NCBI GenBank assembly: GCA_900314525.1
Contig: OMVN01000018.1
Location: 12,534-59,933 of the forward strand
DNA: 47,400 nucleotides
Direction of reading: 5' to 3'
Origin: an uncultured Eubacteriales bacterium
GTDB taxonomy: Bacteria; Bacillota; Clostridia; Lachnospirales; Lachnospiraceae
Positions within the stretch are counted from its first letter, which is position 1. Every line of letters starts with the position of its first letter. Of this stretch, positions 20,000 to 29,263 are shown in pieces. Made by a program: the position numbers and the translations under genes. The notes under the pieces were generated by a model that was given only the letters and a program-made list of their open reading frames with translations, ran no database searches and was not told where the DNA came from.

Positions 20000-21235
20000 T
20001 TATAATTCATGAATAAAAAGACCACTTCTCAATTTTGGCTCGAACCATGTTGATTTTGGTGGCATGAGTTTTTCTGCATCTGCGACATCAAATAATTCTG
20101 AAATTGATGTAGGATACATTGAAAATGCAACTTTCATATCACTTCCGCATCTTCTCTCTAATTCATCTAATCCCCTTATTCCACCTATGAAGTCTATTCT
20201 ATTGTCCGTTCTAGGGTCTTCTATTCCTAATATCGGATATAAAAGATTGTCCTGTAGAATTGAAACATCAAGGCCTTCAACTGCATCATCAGACATAATA
20301 TCTTTATGTGCCTTTAAGAGATACCACTCATTTTCAAAAAACATTCCATAAGTTCCCTTTTCCACTGGCTGGATTTGCACATCTCGCCTATTTTCAATAT
20401 CAAATTTTTCTGAAATTCTGTTCAAAAATTCATCTTTTGTCAATCCGTTTGTATCTCTTACAACCCTGTTGTATGGTAATATCATTAATTCCTGCTCCTG
20501 GAATAATACAGAGAGAAAATAATTAAATTCTTCATTTCCTGTATATCCCGGATTTTCTTTTCTTCTCTTTAATCCTACTTTCACTGCCGAAGCAGCTCTA
20601 TGATGACCATCAGCAATGTAAATTTCATTTATTTTATCAAATTCATTTTCTATAGTTTTTATATCGTTTTCTTCATCAATTATATAGCCGACATGTTTTA
20701 TTCCATCTTCTGCAGTAAATGAGAAAATTGGGGCATTTTTCTTTACTTTTTCAATTATTTCCTTTATTATATCATTCTTTCTGTACGCAAGAAAAATAGG
20801 TCCTGTCTGAGCATTACATGTATCTACATGTTTAATTCTGTCTATTTCTTTCTCTTCCCTTGTATTCTCATGTTTCTTTATCACATTATTAAGATAGTCA
20901 TCAATACTTGCGCATGCAACTATTCCTGTCTGAACTCTTCCATTCATTGTGAGTTCGTATATATAATAGCATTTTCTGTCTGACTTAACATATATCTTAT
21001 CCTCAATCATTTTGTCCAATAATTCTTTTGCTTTTAAATATACGGCTTCATCATATGTATCTACTGATGAGTCAAAATTTGTCTCTGCTCTGTCTATTCT
21101 CAGAAAAGAATATGGTTTATTCTCTACTGCCTTGCAGGCTTCTTCTCTGTTATATACATCATATGGCAGGGCTGCCACTTCCTCTGCCATCTCTTTTGCT
21201 GGTTTAATACACTCAAATGCTTTTATTACTGCCAT
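20000..21235 (-). CDS. DUF1015 family protein next to serine biosynthesis genes
   Basis: A 411-residue cytosolic protein of the DUF1015 family, whose function is not established to my knowledge. Family landmarks are LPYDVY at 23-28, KHENT at 121-125 and ADGHHR at 208-213. The last resembles the DGHHR-like motif of the ParB/sulfiredoxin-fold serine kinases (SerK, SbnI). It lies directly after serC-serA, separated by the serA terminator, and has its own promoter. No classical phosphoserine phosphatase is in the window, so a role in phosphoserine/serine interconversion is an inference worth testing. AGGAGG precedes the ATG. Confidence 0.88.
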   Translation of the reverse strand: MAVIKAFECIKPAKEMAEEVAALPYDVYNREEACKAVENKPYSFLRIDRAETNFDSSVDTYDEAVYLKAKELLDKMIEDKIYVKSDRKCYYIYELTMNGRVQTGIVACASIDDYLNNVIKKHENTREEKEIDRIKHVDTCNAQTGPIFLAYRKNDIIKEIIEKVKKNAPIFSFTAEDGIKHVGYIIDEENDIKTIENEFDKINEIYIADGHHRAASAVKVGLKRRKENPGYTGNEEFNYFLSVLFQEQELMILPYNRVVRDTNGLTKDEFLNRISEKFDIENRRDVQIQPVEKGTYGMFFENEWYLLKAHKDIMSDDAVEGLDVSILQDNLLYPILGIEDPRTDNRIDFIGGIRGLDELERRCGSDMKVAFSMYPTSISELFDVADAEKLMPPKSTWFEPKLRSGLFIHEL

Positions 21236-21261
21236 CTATCATTCCTCCTATTTTAAATTAC

Positions 21262-21291
21262 ATTCTATAATAGATATCTCTATAAAGTCAA
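21262..21291 (-). promoter_or_regulatory. Promoter of DUF1015 gene
   Basis: On the minus strand, -35 TTGACT (21286-21291), 18-bp spacer and -10 TAGAAT (21262-21267), just past the serA terminator. Confidence 0.7.
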
Positions 21292-21311
21292 GCTATACAT
21301 TCCCTCTAAAT

Positions 21312-21351
21312 CACAAAAAAGGCTTTTGCAGTATTATACTGCAAAAGCCTT
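21312..21351 (-). terminator. serC-serA terminator
   Basis: A long perfect stem (AAAGGCTTTTGCAGTA at 21318-21333 with its complement ending at 21351) followed by six U residues on the minus strand. Confidence 0.92.
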
Positions 21352-21374
21352 TAATATTCTTATTTTAACTGAAT

Positions 21375-22538
21375 TTATTTGATTACTCTTACTCTGATAA
21401 CTCCATCGATGCCTTCAATTGATTTAATAACATCTTCTGTTGCAGATCCGTCAAGATCTAACATTGTGTAAGAATATTCACCTCTGCTCTTATTTACCAT
21501 GTCAGAAATATTTACATTTGATGATGCAAATACTGCTGCAAACTGGCTTATCATATTTGGAATATTTTTATGACAAATTGTTACTCTTCCTGCCTTATCA
21601 CATACGCCCATATCACATGCAGGATAGTTTACAGAATTCTTGATATTTCCGTTTTCAATGAAATCAGCAATTTCATTAACTGCCATAACTGCACAATTAT
21701 CCTCTGATTCCTCTGTAGATGCACCAATATGTGGAGTTACAATTGCTCCATCCATATTTATTGACTTTGGATTAGGGAAATCTGTCATATATTTCTTTAC
21801 TTTACCAGCTTTTAATGCTTCAGCCATTGCATCCTCATCTACAAGTACGTCTCTAGCGTAGTTAAGAACTACAACTCCGTCTTTCATCATATCGAAAGCT
21901 TCTTTGTTAATCATTCCCTTTGTACTATCTAATGCTGGAACATGAATTGTGATATAATCACATGTCTTATATATTTCTTCTGGTGTATTAACATGTTTTA
22001 CACTTCTTGATAAGTTCCAAGCTGCCTTAACTGACATATATGGATCATATCCGTATACTTCCATTCCAAGAGAAATTGCTGCATTTGCTACCATAACACC
22101 AATTGCTCCAAGTCCAATTACACCAAGTTTTTTGCCCTGAATTTCAGAACCTGCAAATTTTTTCTTTTCTTTTTCTGCTGCTTTCGCAATATTTTCGTCA
22201 TCTTTGTCTGATTTTGCCCAGTCAATACCACCCTTGATATCTCTTGCTGCTAAAAGCATACCTGCGATTACAAGTTCTTTTACACCATTTGCATTTGCTC
22301 CAGGTGTATTAAATACAACTATACCTTTATCTGCACATTTATCAAGTGGAATGTTATTTACTCCAGCTCCAGCTCTTGCAATTGCTTTGAGTGAAGAAGG
22401 CATTTCAAGGTCGTGCATTGCAGCACTTCTTACTAATACTGCATCTGCCTGTGCGAAATCATCTACGATTTCATAGTTATCTGAAAATAAATCAAGACCT
22501 ACCTTAGCAATAGGATTTAAGCAATTAATCTTTGTCAT
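21375..22538 (-). CDS. serA: D-3-phosphoglycerate dehydrogenase
   Basis: First step of serine synthesis, 3-phosphoglycerate to phosphohydroxypyruvate with NAD+. The 387-residue protein has a split substrate domain, a Rossmann domain with GLGAIG at 142-147, and a C-terminal ACT domain (about 316-387) for likely serine feedback. Catalytic R229 (NYARDVLVDE) and H270 (TPHIGAS) are present. The usual Glu of the Arg-Glu-His triad, in a D-V-F-x-x-E-P segment, is not seen; the segment reads TDFPNP. It is the second gene after serC, 40 bp from it after allowing for the ribosome site. Confidence 0.93.
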   Translation of the reverse strand: MTKINCLNPIAKVGLDLFSDNYEIVDDFAQADAVLVRSAAMHDLEMPSSLKAIARAGAGVNNIPLDKCADKGIVVFNTPGANANGVKELVIAGMLLAARDIKGGIDWAKSDKDDENIAKAAEKEKKKFAGSEIQGKKLGVIGLGAIGVMVANAAISLGMEVYGYDPYMSVKAAWNLSRSVKHVNTPEEIYKTCDYITIHVPALDSTKGMINKEAFDMMKDGVVVLNYARDVLVDEDAMAEALKAGKVKKYMTDFPNPKSINMDGAIVTPHIGASTEESEDNCAVMAVNEIADFIENGNIKNSVNYPACDMGVCDKAGRVTICHKNIPNMISQFAAVFASSNVNISDMVNKSRGEYSYTMLDLDGSATEDVIKSIEGIDGVIRVRVIK

Positions 22539-22577
22539 CTTTTCATTTTCCTTTCAATTCATACTGATAATCAGTTA

Positions 22578-23657
22578 TTAGTTCTTAGCTTCGAAATCTT
22601 TCATAAATTCTACTAATGCTTTAACACCTTCGATTGGCATAGCATTGTATATACTAGCTCTCATACCACCAACTGTTCTGTGTCCTTTGAGGTTTTCAAG
22701 TCCTGCAGCTTTTGCTTCAGCAACAAACTTAGCATCTAAATCTTTATTTCCTGTTACAAATGGTACATTCATTAAAGATCTATCTTCTTTAACAACTGTT
22801 CCCTTGAATAAATTACTCTGGTCAAGATAATCATAAAGAATCTTTGCTTTAGCTTCATTATTAGCTTTAATAGCTTCAAGTCCGCCCTGTTTCTTTAACC
22901 ATTTGAATACTTTTCCACAGATATAAATAGCATAGCTATTTGGTGTATTGTAAAGTGAACCTGCATCTGCATGTGTCTTAAACTGTAACATTGTTGGAAC
23001 ATCTGCAAGTGGCTCTGTTGGGATTAAGTCCTCACGGATAACAGAGATTACAAGACCTGCTGGTCCCACGTTCTTCTGAACACCACCGTATACAATACCA
23101 TATTTTGAAACATCAATTGGCTCTGATAAGAAACATGATGATACATCTGATACTAATGTTTTACCCTTTGTGTTTGGTAATGTCTTATATTTTGTTCCAT
23201 AAATTGTGTTATTCTCACAAATATATACATAATCTGCGTTATCATCTATTGGAAGATCTGAACAGTCTGGAATATATGAGAAAGTCTTATCCTCTGAAGA
23301 AGCTATCTTATTAGCTGTTAAGAATTTACCAGCTTCCTGATATGCTTTTTTAGCCCACTGTCCTGTAACGATATAATCAGCTACTCCGTTTTTCTTAAGA
23401 TTCATTGGAATCATAGCAAACTGCTGAGAAGCACCACCCTGTAAGAATAATACTTTGTAGTTTGATGGAATTCCCATTAAATCACGAATATCCTGCTCTG
23501 CTGTATCAATGATATCCTGGAATGCCTGTGATCTATGGCTCATTTCCATAACACCCATTCCTGTACCATTGTAATCGAGCATCTCTGCTGCTGCTTCTTT
23601 TAATACTTCCTCTGGTAAAACAGCTGGACCAGCTGAAAAGTTATATACTCTGCTCAC
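22578..23657 (-). CDS. serC: Phosphoserine aminotransferase
   Basis: PLP enzyme converting phosphohydroxypyruvate and glutamate to phosphoserine and 2-oxoglutarate. The 360-residue length is normal. The N-terminus SRVYNFSAGPAVLP is typical, and the PLP-lysine region YGGVQKNVGPAG is visible with its lysine. The C-terminal GHRTVGGMRASIYNAMP is conserved. The start is a GTG 6 bp after AAGGAGG; the upstream ATG at 23687 would run through the ribosome site and is rejected. It is the first gene of serC-serA. Confidence 0.96.
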   Translation of the reverse strand: MSRVYNFSAGPAVLPEEVLKEAAAEMLDYNGTGMGVMEMSHRSQAFQDIIDTAEQDIRDLMGIPSNYKVLFLQGGASQQFAMIPMNLKKNGVADYIVTGQWAKKAYQEAGKFLTANKIASSEDKTFSYIPDCSDLPIDDNADYVYICENNTIYGTKYKTLPNTKGKTLVSDVSSCFLSEPIDVSKYGIVYGGVQKNVGPAGLVISVIREDLIPTEPLADVPTMLQFKTHADAGSLYNTPNSYAIYICGKVFKWLKKQGGLEAIKANNEAKAKILYDYLDQSNLFKGTVVKEDRSLMNVPFVTGNKDLDAKFVAEAKAAGLENLKGHRTVGGMRASIYNAMPIEGVKALVEFMKDFEAKN

Positions 23658-23697
23658 TTTAAAATCCTCCTTGGAATTATATATCATATTATTTTAT

Positions 23698-23726
23698 GTT
23701 TAGTGTCATAAATTCTAACACTAAAC
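23698..23726 (-). promoter_or_regulatory. Inverted repeat over the serC transcription start
   Basis: GTTTAGTGT (23698-23706) and ACACTAAAC (23718-23726) form a perfect 9-bp inverted repeat beginning one base past the -10 box. It may be a repressor operator or a 5' mRNA hairpin; no U-tract follows, so it is not a terminator. Confidence 0.55.
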
Positions 23727-23727
23727 T

Positions 23728-23756
23728 ATTCTATCTTGATAAATATTAACAGTCAA
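23728..23756 (-). promoter_or_regulatory. serC-serA promoter
   Basis: On the minus strand, -35 TTGACT (23751-23756), 17-bp spacer and -10 TAGAAT (23728-23733). The -35 box overlaps the last codons of ilvB. Confidence 0.75.
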
Positions 23757-25437
23757 GCCCTTTAGCTGCCAAATCCTCTGCTGAGAATGCTTCTGAAATC
23801 GCTGTTCCAGGTGCAACCATTGGGAATACCTTATCATCTGAACCTATCTGACAATCAATAACAACTGGAATATTTAAGCTTATTGCTTCCTTGATTGTTG
23901 GCTCTACTTCTTCAATTTTTGTAATTCTGTATGCCTTTGCTCCCATTGCTTCAGCAAGCTTTACAAAGTCAACATGATCTCTTAATGTTGTATTTGAATA
24001 TCTCTTTCCATAGAACAATGTCTGCCACTGTCTAACCATTCCTAAAACTTCGTTATTAATAACTACCTGTATAATTGGAATGTTGTACCTTGTAGCTGTA
24101 GCTATTTCATTCATATTCATTCTGAAGCAGCCATCACCTGCTATGTTTATTACAACTTTATCTTTATTTGCAACTTTTGTTCCAATTGCTGCACCAAGAC
24201 CATATCCCATTGTTCCTGCACCGCCTGATGAAATAAATGTTCTAGGCTCTTTATATTTATAGAACTGTGCAGCCCACATCTGATGCTGTCCTACTTCAGT
24301 AGTAATTATAGCATCACCATATGTAGCTTTATAAATCTGTTCCATTAAGTATGGTCCATTTAACTCGTCCTTTGGATATGTAAGTGGGTATTTTTTCTCA
24401 AGTTCATCGATATGAGCTAACCACTCTTTATTGCTATGCTGTTCAATCTTATCATTTAATCTTGTGAGAACTTCTTTTACATCTCCAATAACGCTTGCAG
24501 TTGTTGGGATGTTTTTGTTAATCTCAGCAGGATCAATATCAATCTGTAATATCTTAGCATTCTTGGCAAACTTCTTTGTATTACCTGTTACTCGGTCACT
24601 AAATCTCACACCAACCGCTACTAATAAATCACATTCTGTAACACCAAGATTTGATGTTTTTGTACCGTGCATTCCAAGCATACCTGTGTATAAAGGATTT
24701 GTCTCATCAAATGCTCCTTTTCCCATAAGTGTGTTACATACTGGTGCGTCTAATTTCTTTACAAACTCTGCTAATTCATCTTTTGCTCCGGATATAATTG
24801 CTCCTCCACCAACAAATACATATGGTTTTTTAGCTTTCTTTATGAGTTTTAAAGCCTTTTCAATGTCTTCATCTTTAATATTTTCTGTAGATCTCTCTAT
24901 TTTCTTTGGCTCTTTATATTTATAATCACATTTATCTGCAGTTGCATTTTTTAATACGTCTACAAGTACAGGACCAGGTCTTCCTGATTTTGCAATATAA
25001 AATGCCTTTCTGAGTGTCTCTGCAAGATCCTTAACATCTTTCACCATAAAATTGTGTTTTGTTATTGGCATTGTAACTCCAACAATATCAATTTCCTGGA
25101 AAGAATCTTTTCCAATAAGTGGCATTGGTACGTTTGCTGTTATAGCTACAAGTGGAACCGAATCCATATACGCTGTAGCAATACCTGTTACAAGGTTTGT
25201 TGCTCCAGGACCCGAAGTTGCCATACACACACCAACTTTTCCTGTTGAACGTGCATATCCATCTGCCGCATGAGCAGCACCCTGTTCATGTGATGTAAGA
25301 ATATGTGTAATCTCATTTGAATGCTTGTACAATTCATCATAAACGTTTAAAATTGTTCCACCTGGGTATCCAAATACTGTATCAACGCCCTGTTCTTTTA
25401 AACACTCTATTATAATCTGCGAACCTGTTAATTCCAT
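23746..25437 (-). CDS. ilvB: Acetolactate synthase, large (catalytic) subunit
   Basis: ThDP enzyme making acetolactate or acetohydroxybutyrate for valine, leucine and isoleucine. The 563-residue protein has an N-terminal PYR domain with the catalytic Glu in SHEQGAAHAADGYAR, a central FAD-binding domain, and a C-terminal PP domain with GDGCFRMNMNEI for Mg-ThDP. It is the biosynthetic rather than the catabolic type. No ilvN regulatory subunit follows here, so it may be elsewhere. It is the last gene of leuB-ilvD-ilvB. Confidence 0.95.
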   Translation of the reverse strand: MELTGSQIIIECLKEQGVDTVFGYPGGTILNVYDELYKHSNEITHILTSHEQGAAHAADGYARSTGKVGVCMATSGPGATNLVTGIATAYMDSVPLVAITANVPMPLIGKDSFQEIDIVGVTMPITKHNFMVKDVKDLAETLRKAFYIAKSGRPGPVLVDVLKNATADKCDYKYKEPKKIERSTENIKDEDIEKALKLIKKAKKPYVFVGGGAIISGAKDELAEFVKKLDAPVCNTLMGKGAFDETNPLYTGMLGMHGTKTSNLGVTECDLLVAVGVRFSDRVTGNTKKFAKNAKILQIDIDPAEINKNIPTTASVIGDVKEVLTRLNDKIEQHSNKEWLAHIDELEKKYPLTYPKDELNGPYLMEQIYKATYGDAIITTEVGQHQMWAAQFYKYKEPRTFISSGGAGTMGYGLGAAIGTKVANKDKVVINIAGDGCFRMNMNEIATATRYNIPIIQVVINNEVLGMVRQWQTLFYGKRYSNTTLRDHVDFVKLAEAMGAKAYRITKIEEVEPTIKEAISLNIPVVIDCQIGSDDKVFPMVAPGTAISEAFSAEDLAAKGLDC

Positions 25438-25463
25438 CTCTATATCACCTTTCGTTTATATTT

Positions 25464-27137
25464 TTAATTTCCACTTTTAAGGATTGCTCCTGTATTTGCT
25501 GATGTTACCAATGATGCATATTTTGCAAGATATCCTGTCTTAACCTTTGGTTCTCTTGGTTTCCATTCTTTTCTTCTTGCTTCCATCTCTTCATCTGTAA
25601 TATCTACATTTATCTTATTTGCATTTATGTCGATCTTGATAATGTCACCTTCTTTTACAAGTGCTATTGGACCGCCAACTGCTGCCTCAGGAGAAACATG
25701 GCCTATAGATGCTCCTCTTGATGCACCTGAAAAACGTCCGTCTGTGATAAGTGCAACACTTGATCCAAGTCCCATACCAGCAATTGCTGATGTTGGGCTG
25801 AGCATTTCTCTCATACCAGGGCCACCCTTAGGTCCCTCATATCTGATAACAACAACATCACCTGCTACAATCTTTCCTCCTCTGATTGCTGCAATTGCCT
25901 CTTCTTCGCTATCAAATACTCTTGCTGGTCCTTCATGTACAAGCATTTCAGGAACAACTGCTGAACGTTTTACTACACAACTGTCTGGTGCAAGATTTCC
26001 GCGAAGTACTGCAATTCCTCCAACTGGGCTGAATGGATTGTCAATTCTTCTGATTACTTCGTCATTTATTATAACTGTGTCCTTGATGTTCTCTCCAACT
26101 GTTTTACCTGTTACCGTAATAAGATCAGTTTTAATAAGATTCTTCTTTGTAAGCTCGTTCATAACTGCGTAAATACCGCCAGCCTCATTTAACTCCTCAA
26201 TATACGCGTGTCCTGCTGGTGCAAGATGACAGAGATTTGGGGTTGCATCACTGATTTCATTAGCAATATCAAGATTTAATTCAACACCTGCTTCATGAGC
26301 GATTGCTGGAATATGAAGCATTGTATTTGTACTTCCACCAAGTGCCATATCTACTGTAAGTGCATTTCTAAATGCATCCTCTGTAAGAATATCTCTTGGT
26401 TTTATGTCTTTCTCAATTAATTCCATAATCTTCATACCTGCATGTTTTGCAAGTTTTAATCTCTGAGAATAAACGGCTGGAATTGTACCATTTCCTCTGA
26501 GTGCCATACCAAGTGCCTCTGTCACACAGTTCATTGTATTTGCTGTGTACATTCCTGAACATGAACCGCATGTAGGACATGCATTCTCAACAAAATCTTC
26601 TACATCATCCTCTGTCATTTTTCCTGCTGCATAAGATCCTACAGCCTCAAACATACTTGAAAGTGATGTTTTGCATCCTTTAACATGACCTGCAAGCATT
26701 GGTCCACCACTTACAAATATTGTAGGGATGTTAAGTCTTGCTGCTGCCATTAATAATCCTGGTACATTCTTGTCACAGTTTGGAATCATTACTAATGCGT
26801 CAAACTGATGAGCAAGAGCCATACACTCTGTTGAATCTGCAATAAGATCTCTTGTTACAAGAGAATATTTCATTCCAACATGTCCCATTGCAATACCATC
26901 GCAAACTGCGATTGCAGGAAACATTATTGGTGTTCCTCCTGCCATTGCAACTCCCATCTTAACTGCATTTACAATTTTATCAATATTCATATGACCTGGT
27001 ACTATTTCATTATATGAACTTACAATACCTACTAATGGTCTGTCTAACTCTTCCTTTGTCATACCCAGTGCATTAAATAAAGAACGCTGTGGGGCTGTGT
27101 TAACACCTTTTGTAACACATTCACTTCTTCTTGCCAT
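25464..27137 (-). CDS. ilvD: Dihydroxy-acid dehydratase
   Basis: Fe-S enzyme that dehydrates 2,3-dihydroxy acids in valine and isoleucine synthesis. The 557-residue protein is full length. Cluster cysteines are visible in [11 protein letters not shown] and in the [11 protein letters not shown] segment. The C-terminal signature [13 protein letters not shown] is present. It is closely spaced between leuB and ilvB. Confidence 0.97.
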   Translation of the reverse strand: MARRSECVTKGVNTAPQRSLFNALGMTKEELDRPLVGIVSSYNEIVPGHMNIDKIVNAVKMGVAMAGGTPIMFPAIAVCDGIAMGHVGMKYSLVTRDLIADSTECMALAHQFDALVMIPNCDKNVPGLLMAAARLNIPTIFVSGGPMLAGHVKGCKTSLSSMFEAVGSYAAGKMTEDDVEDFVENACPTCGSCSGMYTANTMNCVTEALGMALRGNGTIPAVYSQRLKLAKHAGMKIMELIEKDIKPRDILTEDAFRNALTVDMALGGSTNTMLHIPAIAHEAGVELNLDIANEISDATPNLCHLAPAGHAYIEELNEAGGIYAVMNELTKKNLIKTDLITVTGKTVGENIKDTVIINDEVIRRIDNPFSPVGGIAVLRGNLAPDSCVVKRSAVVPEMLVHEGPARVFDSEEEAIAAIRGGKIVAGDVVVIRYEGPKGGPGMREMLSPTSAIAGMGLGSSVALITDGRFSGASRGASIGHVSPEAAVGGPIALVKEGDIIKIDINANKINVDITDEEMEARRKEWKPREPKVKTGYLAKYASLVTSANTGAILKSGN

Positions 27138-27171
27138 ATATATATCTCCTTTTAACGTTATTTTTTATAAA

Positions 27172-28254
27172 TTATATTCTTTCACAGACTGCATCGCCCA
27201 TTTCTTTACATCCAACCTGTTTCATTCCGTCAGACATAATATCTACAGTTCTTATTCCGTCTTTTAAAACCTGTTTAACTGCATTTTCAACTGCATCTGC
27301 TTCTTTATCAAGATCAAATGAATATCTGAGCATCATTGCTGCTGATAATATTGTAGCAAGAGGATTTGCCTTATTCTGTCCTGCAATATCAGGTGCAGCA
27401 CCATGACTTGGCTCATATAATCCCATCTTGTTATATCCTAAACTTGCTGAAGGAAGCATTCCAATAGATCCTGTAATCATGCTTGCCTCATCTGATAATA
27501 TATCACCAAATGTATTTTCTGTAAGAATAACATCAAATTGTTTTGGATCTCTAACAAGCTGCATTGCACAGTTATCAACTAACATATTCTTAACCTGAAC
27601 TTCAGGATAATCCTTTGCTACCTCTGCAACAACCTTCTGCCATAATCTTGATGAATCCAAAACATTGGCTTTGTCAACACTAATAAGATTTTTTCTTCTC
27701 TTCATTGCAGTCTCAAAACCTGTCTTTGCAATTCTTCTGATTTCTTCCTCATTATAAACTAATGTATCAGTTGCTGTTACAACACCATCTACTGTCTCTG
27801 TCTTCTTATCTCCAAAATAAAGACCGCCTGTAAGTTCCCTTACAACTACCATGTCGAATCCTTCTTTAGCTATTGCTTCTTTTAAAGGACATGCCTCGTT
27901 TAATTCCTCATAAAGATATGCTGGTCTTAAGTTTGCATATAATGATAAGGACTTTCTTATTTTTAATAATCCGGCCTCAGGTCTTAACTGTGGGTCAAGT
28001 TCATACCATTTGTCCTTTCCCACGACTCCGCCGACAGCACCTAGTAGGACTGCATCACTGTTTTTGGCAATTTCTATTGTTTCATCTGTTAGTGGAACAC
28101 CATTTGTGTCAATAGAAATTCCACCTATAAGACAATCATTAAAATTAAATGTATGACCAAATTTCTTGCCAACTGTTACTAGTACTTTCTTTGCTTCTTC
28201 AACAATTTCCGGTCCTATACCGTCACCGGACATAACTGCTATGTTGAACTCCAT
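27172..28254 (-). CDS. leuB: 3-isopropylmalate dehydrogenase
   Basis: Third step of leucine synthesis, oxidative decarboxylation of 3-isopropylmalate. The 360-residue protein has the family signature region around [11 protein letters not shown] and [15 protein letters not shown], and [12 protein letters not shown] follows. leuA, leuC and leuD are not in the window. It is the first gene of the branched-chain operon, behind a short leader with a hairpin at 28285-28326. Confidence 0.96.
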   Translation of the reverse strand: MEFNIAVMSGDGIGPEIVEEAKKVLVTVGKKFGHTFNFNDCLIGGISIDTNGVPLTDETIEIAKNSDAVLLGAVGGVVGKDKWYELDPQLRPEAGLLKIRKSLSLYANLRPAYLYEELNEACPLKEAIAKEGFDMVVVRELTGGLYFGDKKTETVDGVVTATDTLVYNEEEIRRIAKTGFETAMKRRKNLISVDKANVLDSSRLWQKVVAEVAKDYPEVQVKNMLVDNCAMQLVRDPKQFDVILTENTFGDILSDEASMITGSIGMLPSASLGYNKMGLYEPSHGAAPDIAGQNKANPLATILSAAMMLRYSFDLDKEADAVENAVKQVLKDGIRTVDIMSDGMKQVGCKEMGDAVCERI

Positions 28255-28284
28255 GAAAATTCCTCTTTTCTATAATGTTGATTT

Positions 28285-28326
28285 CCTACCGGCTTCCCAA
28301 TTGTAAAAAGGGTATAAATCGACAGG
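28285..28326 (-). promoter_or_regulatory. Hairpin in the leuB-ilvD-ilvB leader
   Basis: On the minus-strand RNA, CCUGUCG (28320-28326) pairs with CGGUAGG (28285-28291) using two G-U pairs, and an inner CCC/GGG pair lies at 28296-28298/28310-28312. It is in the roughly 85-nt leader between promoter and leuB. It lacks a U-tract, a T-box sequence and a leader peptide, so its role is unknown. Confidence 0.4.
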
Positions 28327-28346
28327 TAAAAAAAATATTAGCTATT

Positions 28347-28375
28347 ATTTTATATTATTTTTAGATTTTTTTCAA
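28347..28375 (-). promoter_or_regulatory. Promoter of leuB-ilvD-ilvB
   Basis: On the minus strand, -35 TTGAAA (28370-28375), 17-bp spacer and -10 TAAAAT (28347-28352). Confidence 0.65.
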
Positions 28376-28419
28376 TATATATGTAGTATTTTTTTTAATT
28401 TACCATTAATTACATGCAC

Positions 28420-28447
28420 AAAAAAACGTCATACAAATGCATGACGT
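28420..28447 (-). terminator. Terminator of tRNA-Asn transcript
   Basis: The stem ACGTCAT (28426-28432)/ATGACGT (28441-28447) extends by two pairs on the minus strand and is followed by six U residues. Confidence 0.85.
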
Positions 28448-28458
28448 CTTAAATGAAG

Positions 28459-28530
28459 CTCCCCGAGCGGGGCTCGAACCTGCAACAACTCGGTTAACAG
28501 CCGAGTGCTCTACCATTGAGCTATCGAGGA
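28459..28530 (-). tRNA. tRNA-Asn (GUU anticodon)
   Basis: A full cloverleaf is seen on the minus strand: acceptor stem TCCTCGA with TCGGGGA (one U-G pair), D-arm with AATGGTAGAG, anticodon stem ACTCGG/CCGAGT around loop CTGTTAA, and T-arm with GGTTCGAGCC. CCA is not encoded after the G discriminator. It is a single tRNA with its own consensus promoter and terminator. Confidence 0.96.
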
Positions 28531-28545
28531 TTACTGACAAATGCT

Positions 28546-28573
28546 ATTATACAACTATTTAGCAAATTGTCAA
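28546..28573 (-). promoter_or_regulatory. tRNA-Asn promoter
   Basis: On the minus strand, perfect -35 TTGACA (28568-28573), 16-bp spacer and perfect -10 TATAAT (28546-28551), 15 bp from the tRNA 5' end. Confidence 0.88.
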
Positions 28574-28581
28574 CATATTTT

Positions 28582-28615
28582 TATAACAAAGAACACAAAA
28601 ATGTTCTTTGTTATA
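28582..28615 (-). repeat. 13-bp hairpin after rplT
   Basis: Arms 28582-28594 and 28603-28615 are complementary with an 8-nt loop. It lies about 10 bp after rplT, where a terminator is expected, but no U-tract follows on the minus strand. Confidence 0.5.
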
Positions 28616-28624
28616 TTTAATTAA

Positions 28625-28981
28625 CTATGCTAATTTAGATTTAGCAAGATCTGCAAGTTTTGTAAATCCTTCTGCATCATTAACTGCCATTTCAGCTAAG
28701 ATCTTTCTGTTGATTTCTACTCCTGCAACCTTAAGACCATACATAAATTTGCTGTATGAAAGTCCGTTCATTCTTGCTGCTGCATTAATTCTGGCAATCC
28801 ATAAACTTCTGAACTGTCTCTTCTTCTGTTTTCTTCCAGCATAAGAACTTGTTAAAGCTCTCATAACTGACTGTTTTGCTACTCTATACTGTTTTGATCT
28901 AGCGCCTCTATAACCTTTAGCTAATTTTAAAACTCTGTTATGTTTCTTTTTAGCATTTAATCCGCCTTTTATTCTTGCCAT
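28625..28981 (-). CDS. rplT: 50S ribosomal protein L20
   Basis: 23S rRNA-binding assembly protein of 118 residues. The basic N-terminal tail [23 protein letters not shown] begins the protein, and the C-terminal globular helices end it. In this operon L20 also represses its own expression through the infC leader. It is the third gene of infC-rpmI-rplT. Confidence 0.99.
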   Translation of the reverse strand: MARIKGGLNAKKKHNRVLKLAKGYRGARSKQYRVAKQSVMRALTSSYAGRKQKKRQFRSLWIARINAAARMNGLSYSKFMYGLKVAGVEINRKILAEMAVNDAEGFTKLADLAKSKLA

Positions 28982-29009
28982 CTTGGTCTTCCTCCTATTT
29001 TAATCTATC

Positions 29010-29207
29010 TTATAAATATGGTAAAATCTTCTTCATGTTCTTTACATTAGTTGCATCTGTCATAGCAGCTTTTCTAAGATTTCTCTTTCTCTTAGAAGAC
29101 TTCTTTGTAAGAATGTGGCTCTTATACGCTTTCATTCTCTTTAACTTTCCAGTACCTGTCTTTTTAAAACGTTTAGCAGCTGCTCTGCTTGTCTTTACCT
29201 TTGGCAT
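29010..29207 (-). CDS. rpmI: 50S ribosomal protein L35
   Basis: The 65-residue basic protein begins [15 protein letters not shown], the standard L35 start. The start lies downstream of AAGGAGG; an upstream in-frame ATG at 29231 overlaps the region of the ribosome site and is rejected. It is the middle gene of the operon. Confidence 0.99.
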   Translation of the reverse strand: MPKVKTSRAAAKRFKKTGTGKLKRMKAYKSHILTKKSSKRKRNLRKAAMTDATNVKNMKKILPYL

Positions 29208-29263
29208 TATATGTTTCCTCCTTAAATTCATGTTTTTGTATAAATAAACAATAATAATATTGA

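Noticed and set aside
28255-28346. T-box or leucine leader peptide before leuB
   Set aside because: No T-box core sequence, no terminator and no small frame with leucine codons.
28582-28615. Terminator after rplT
   Set aside because: Good stem but no U-tract on the minus strand; kept as a hairpin.
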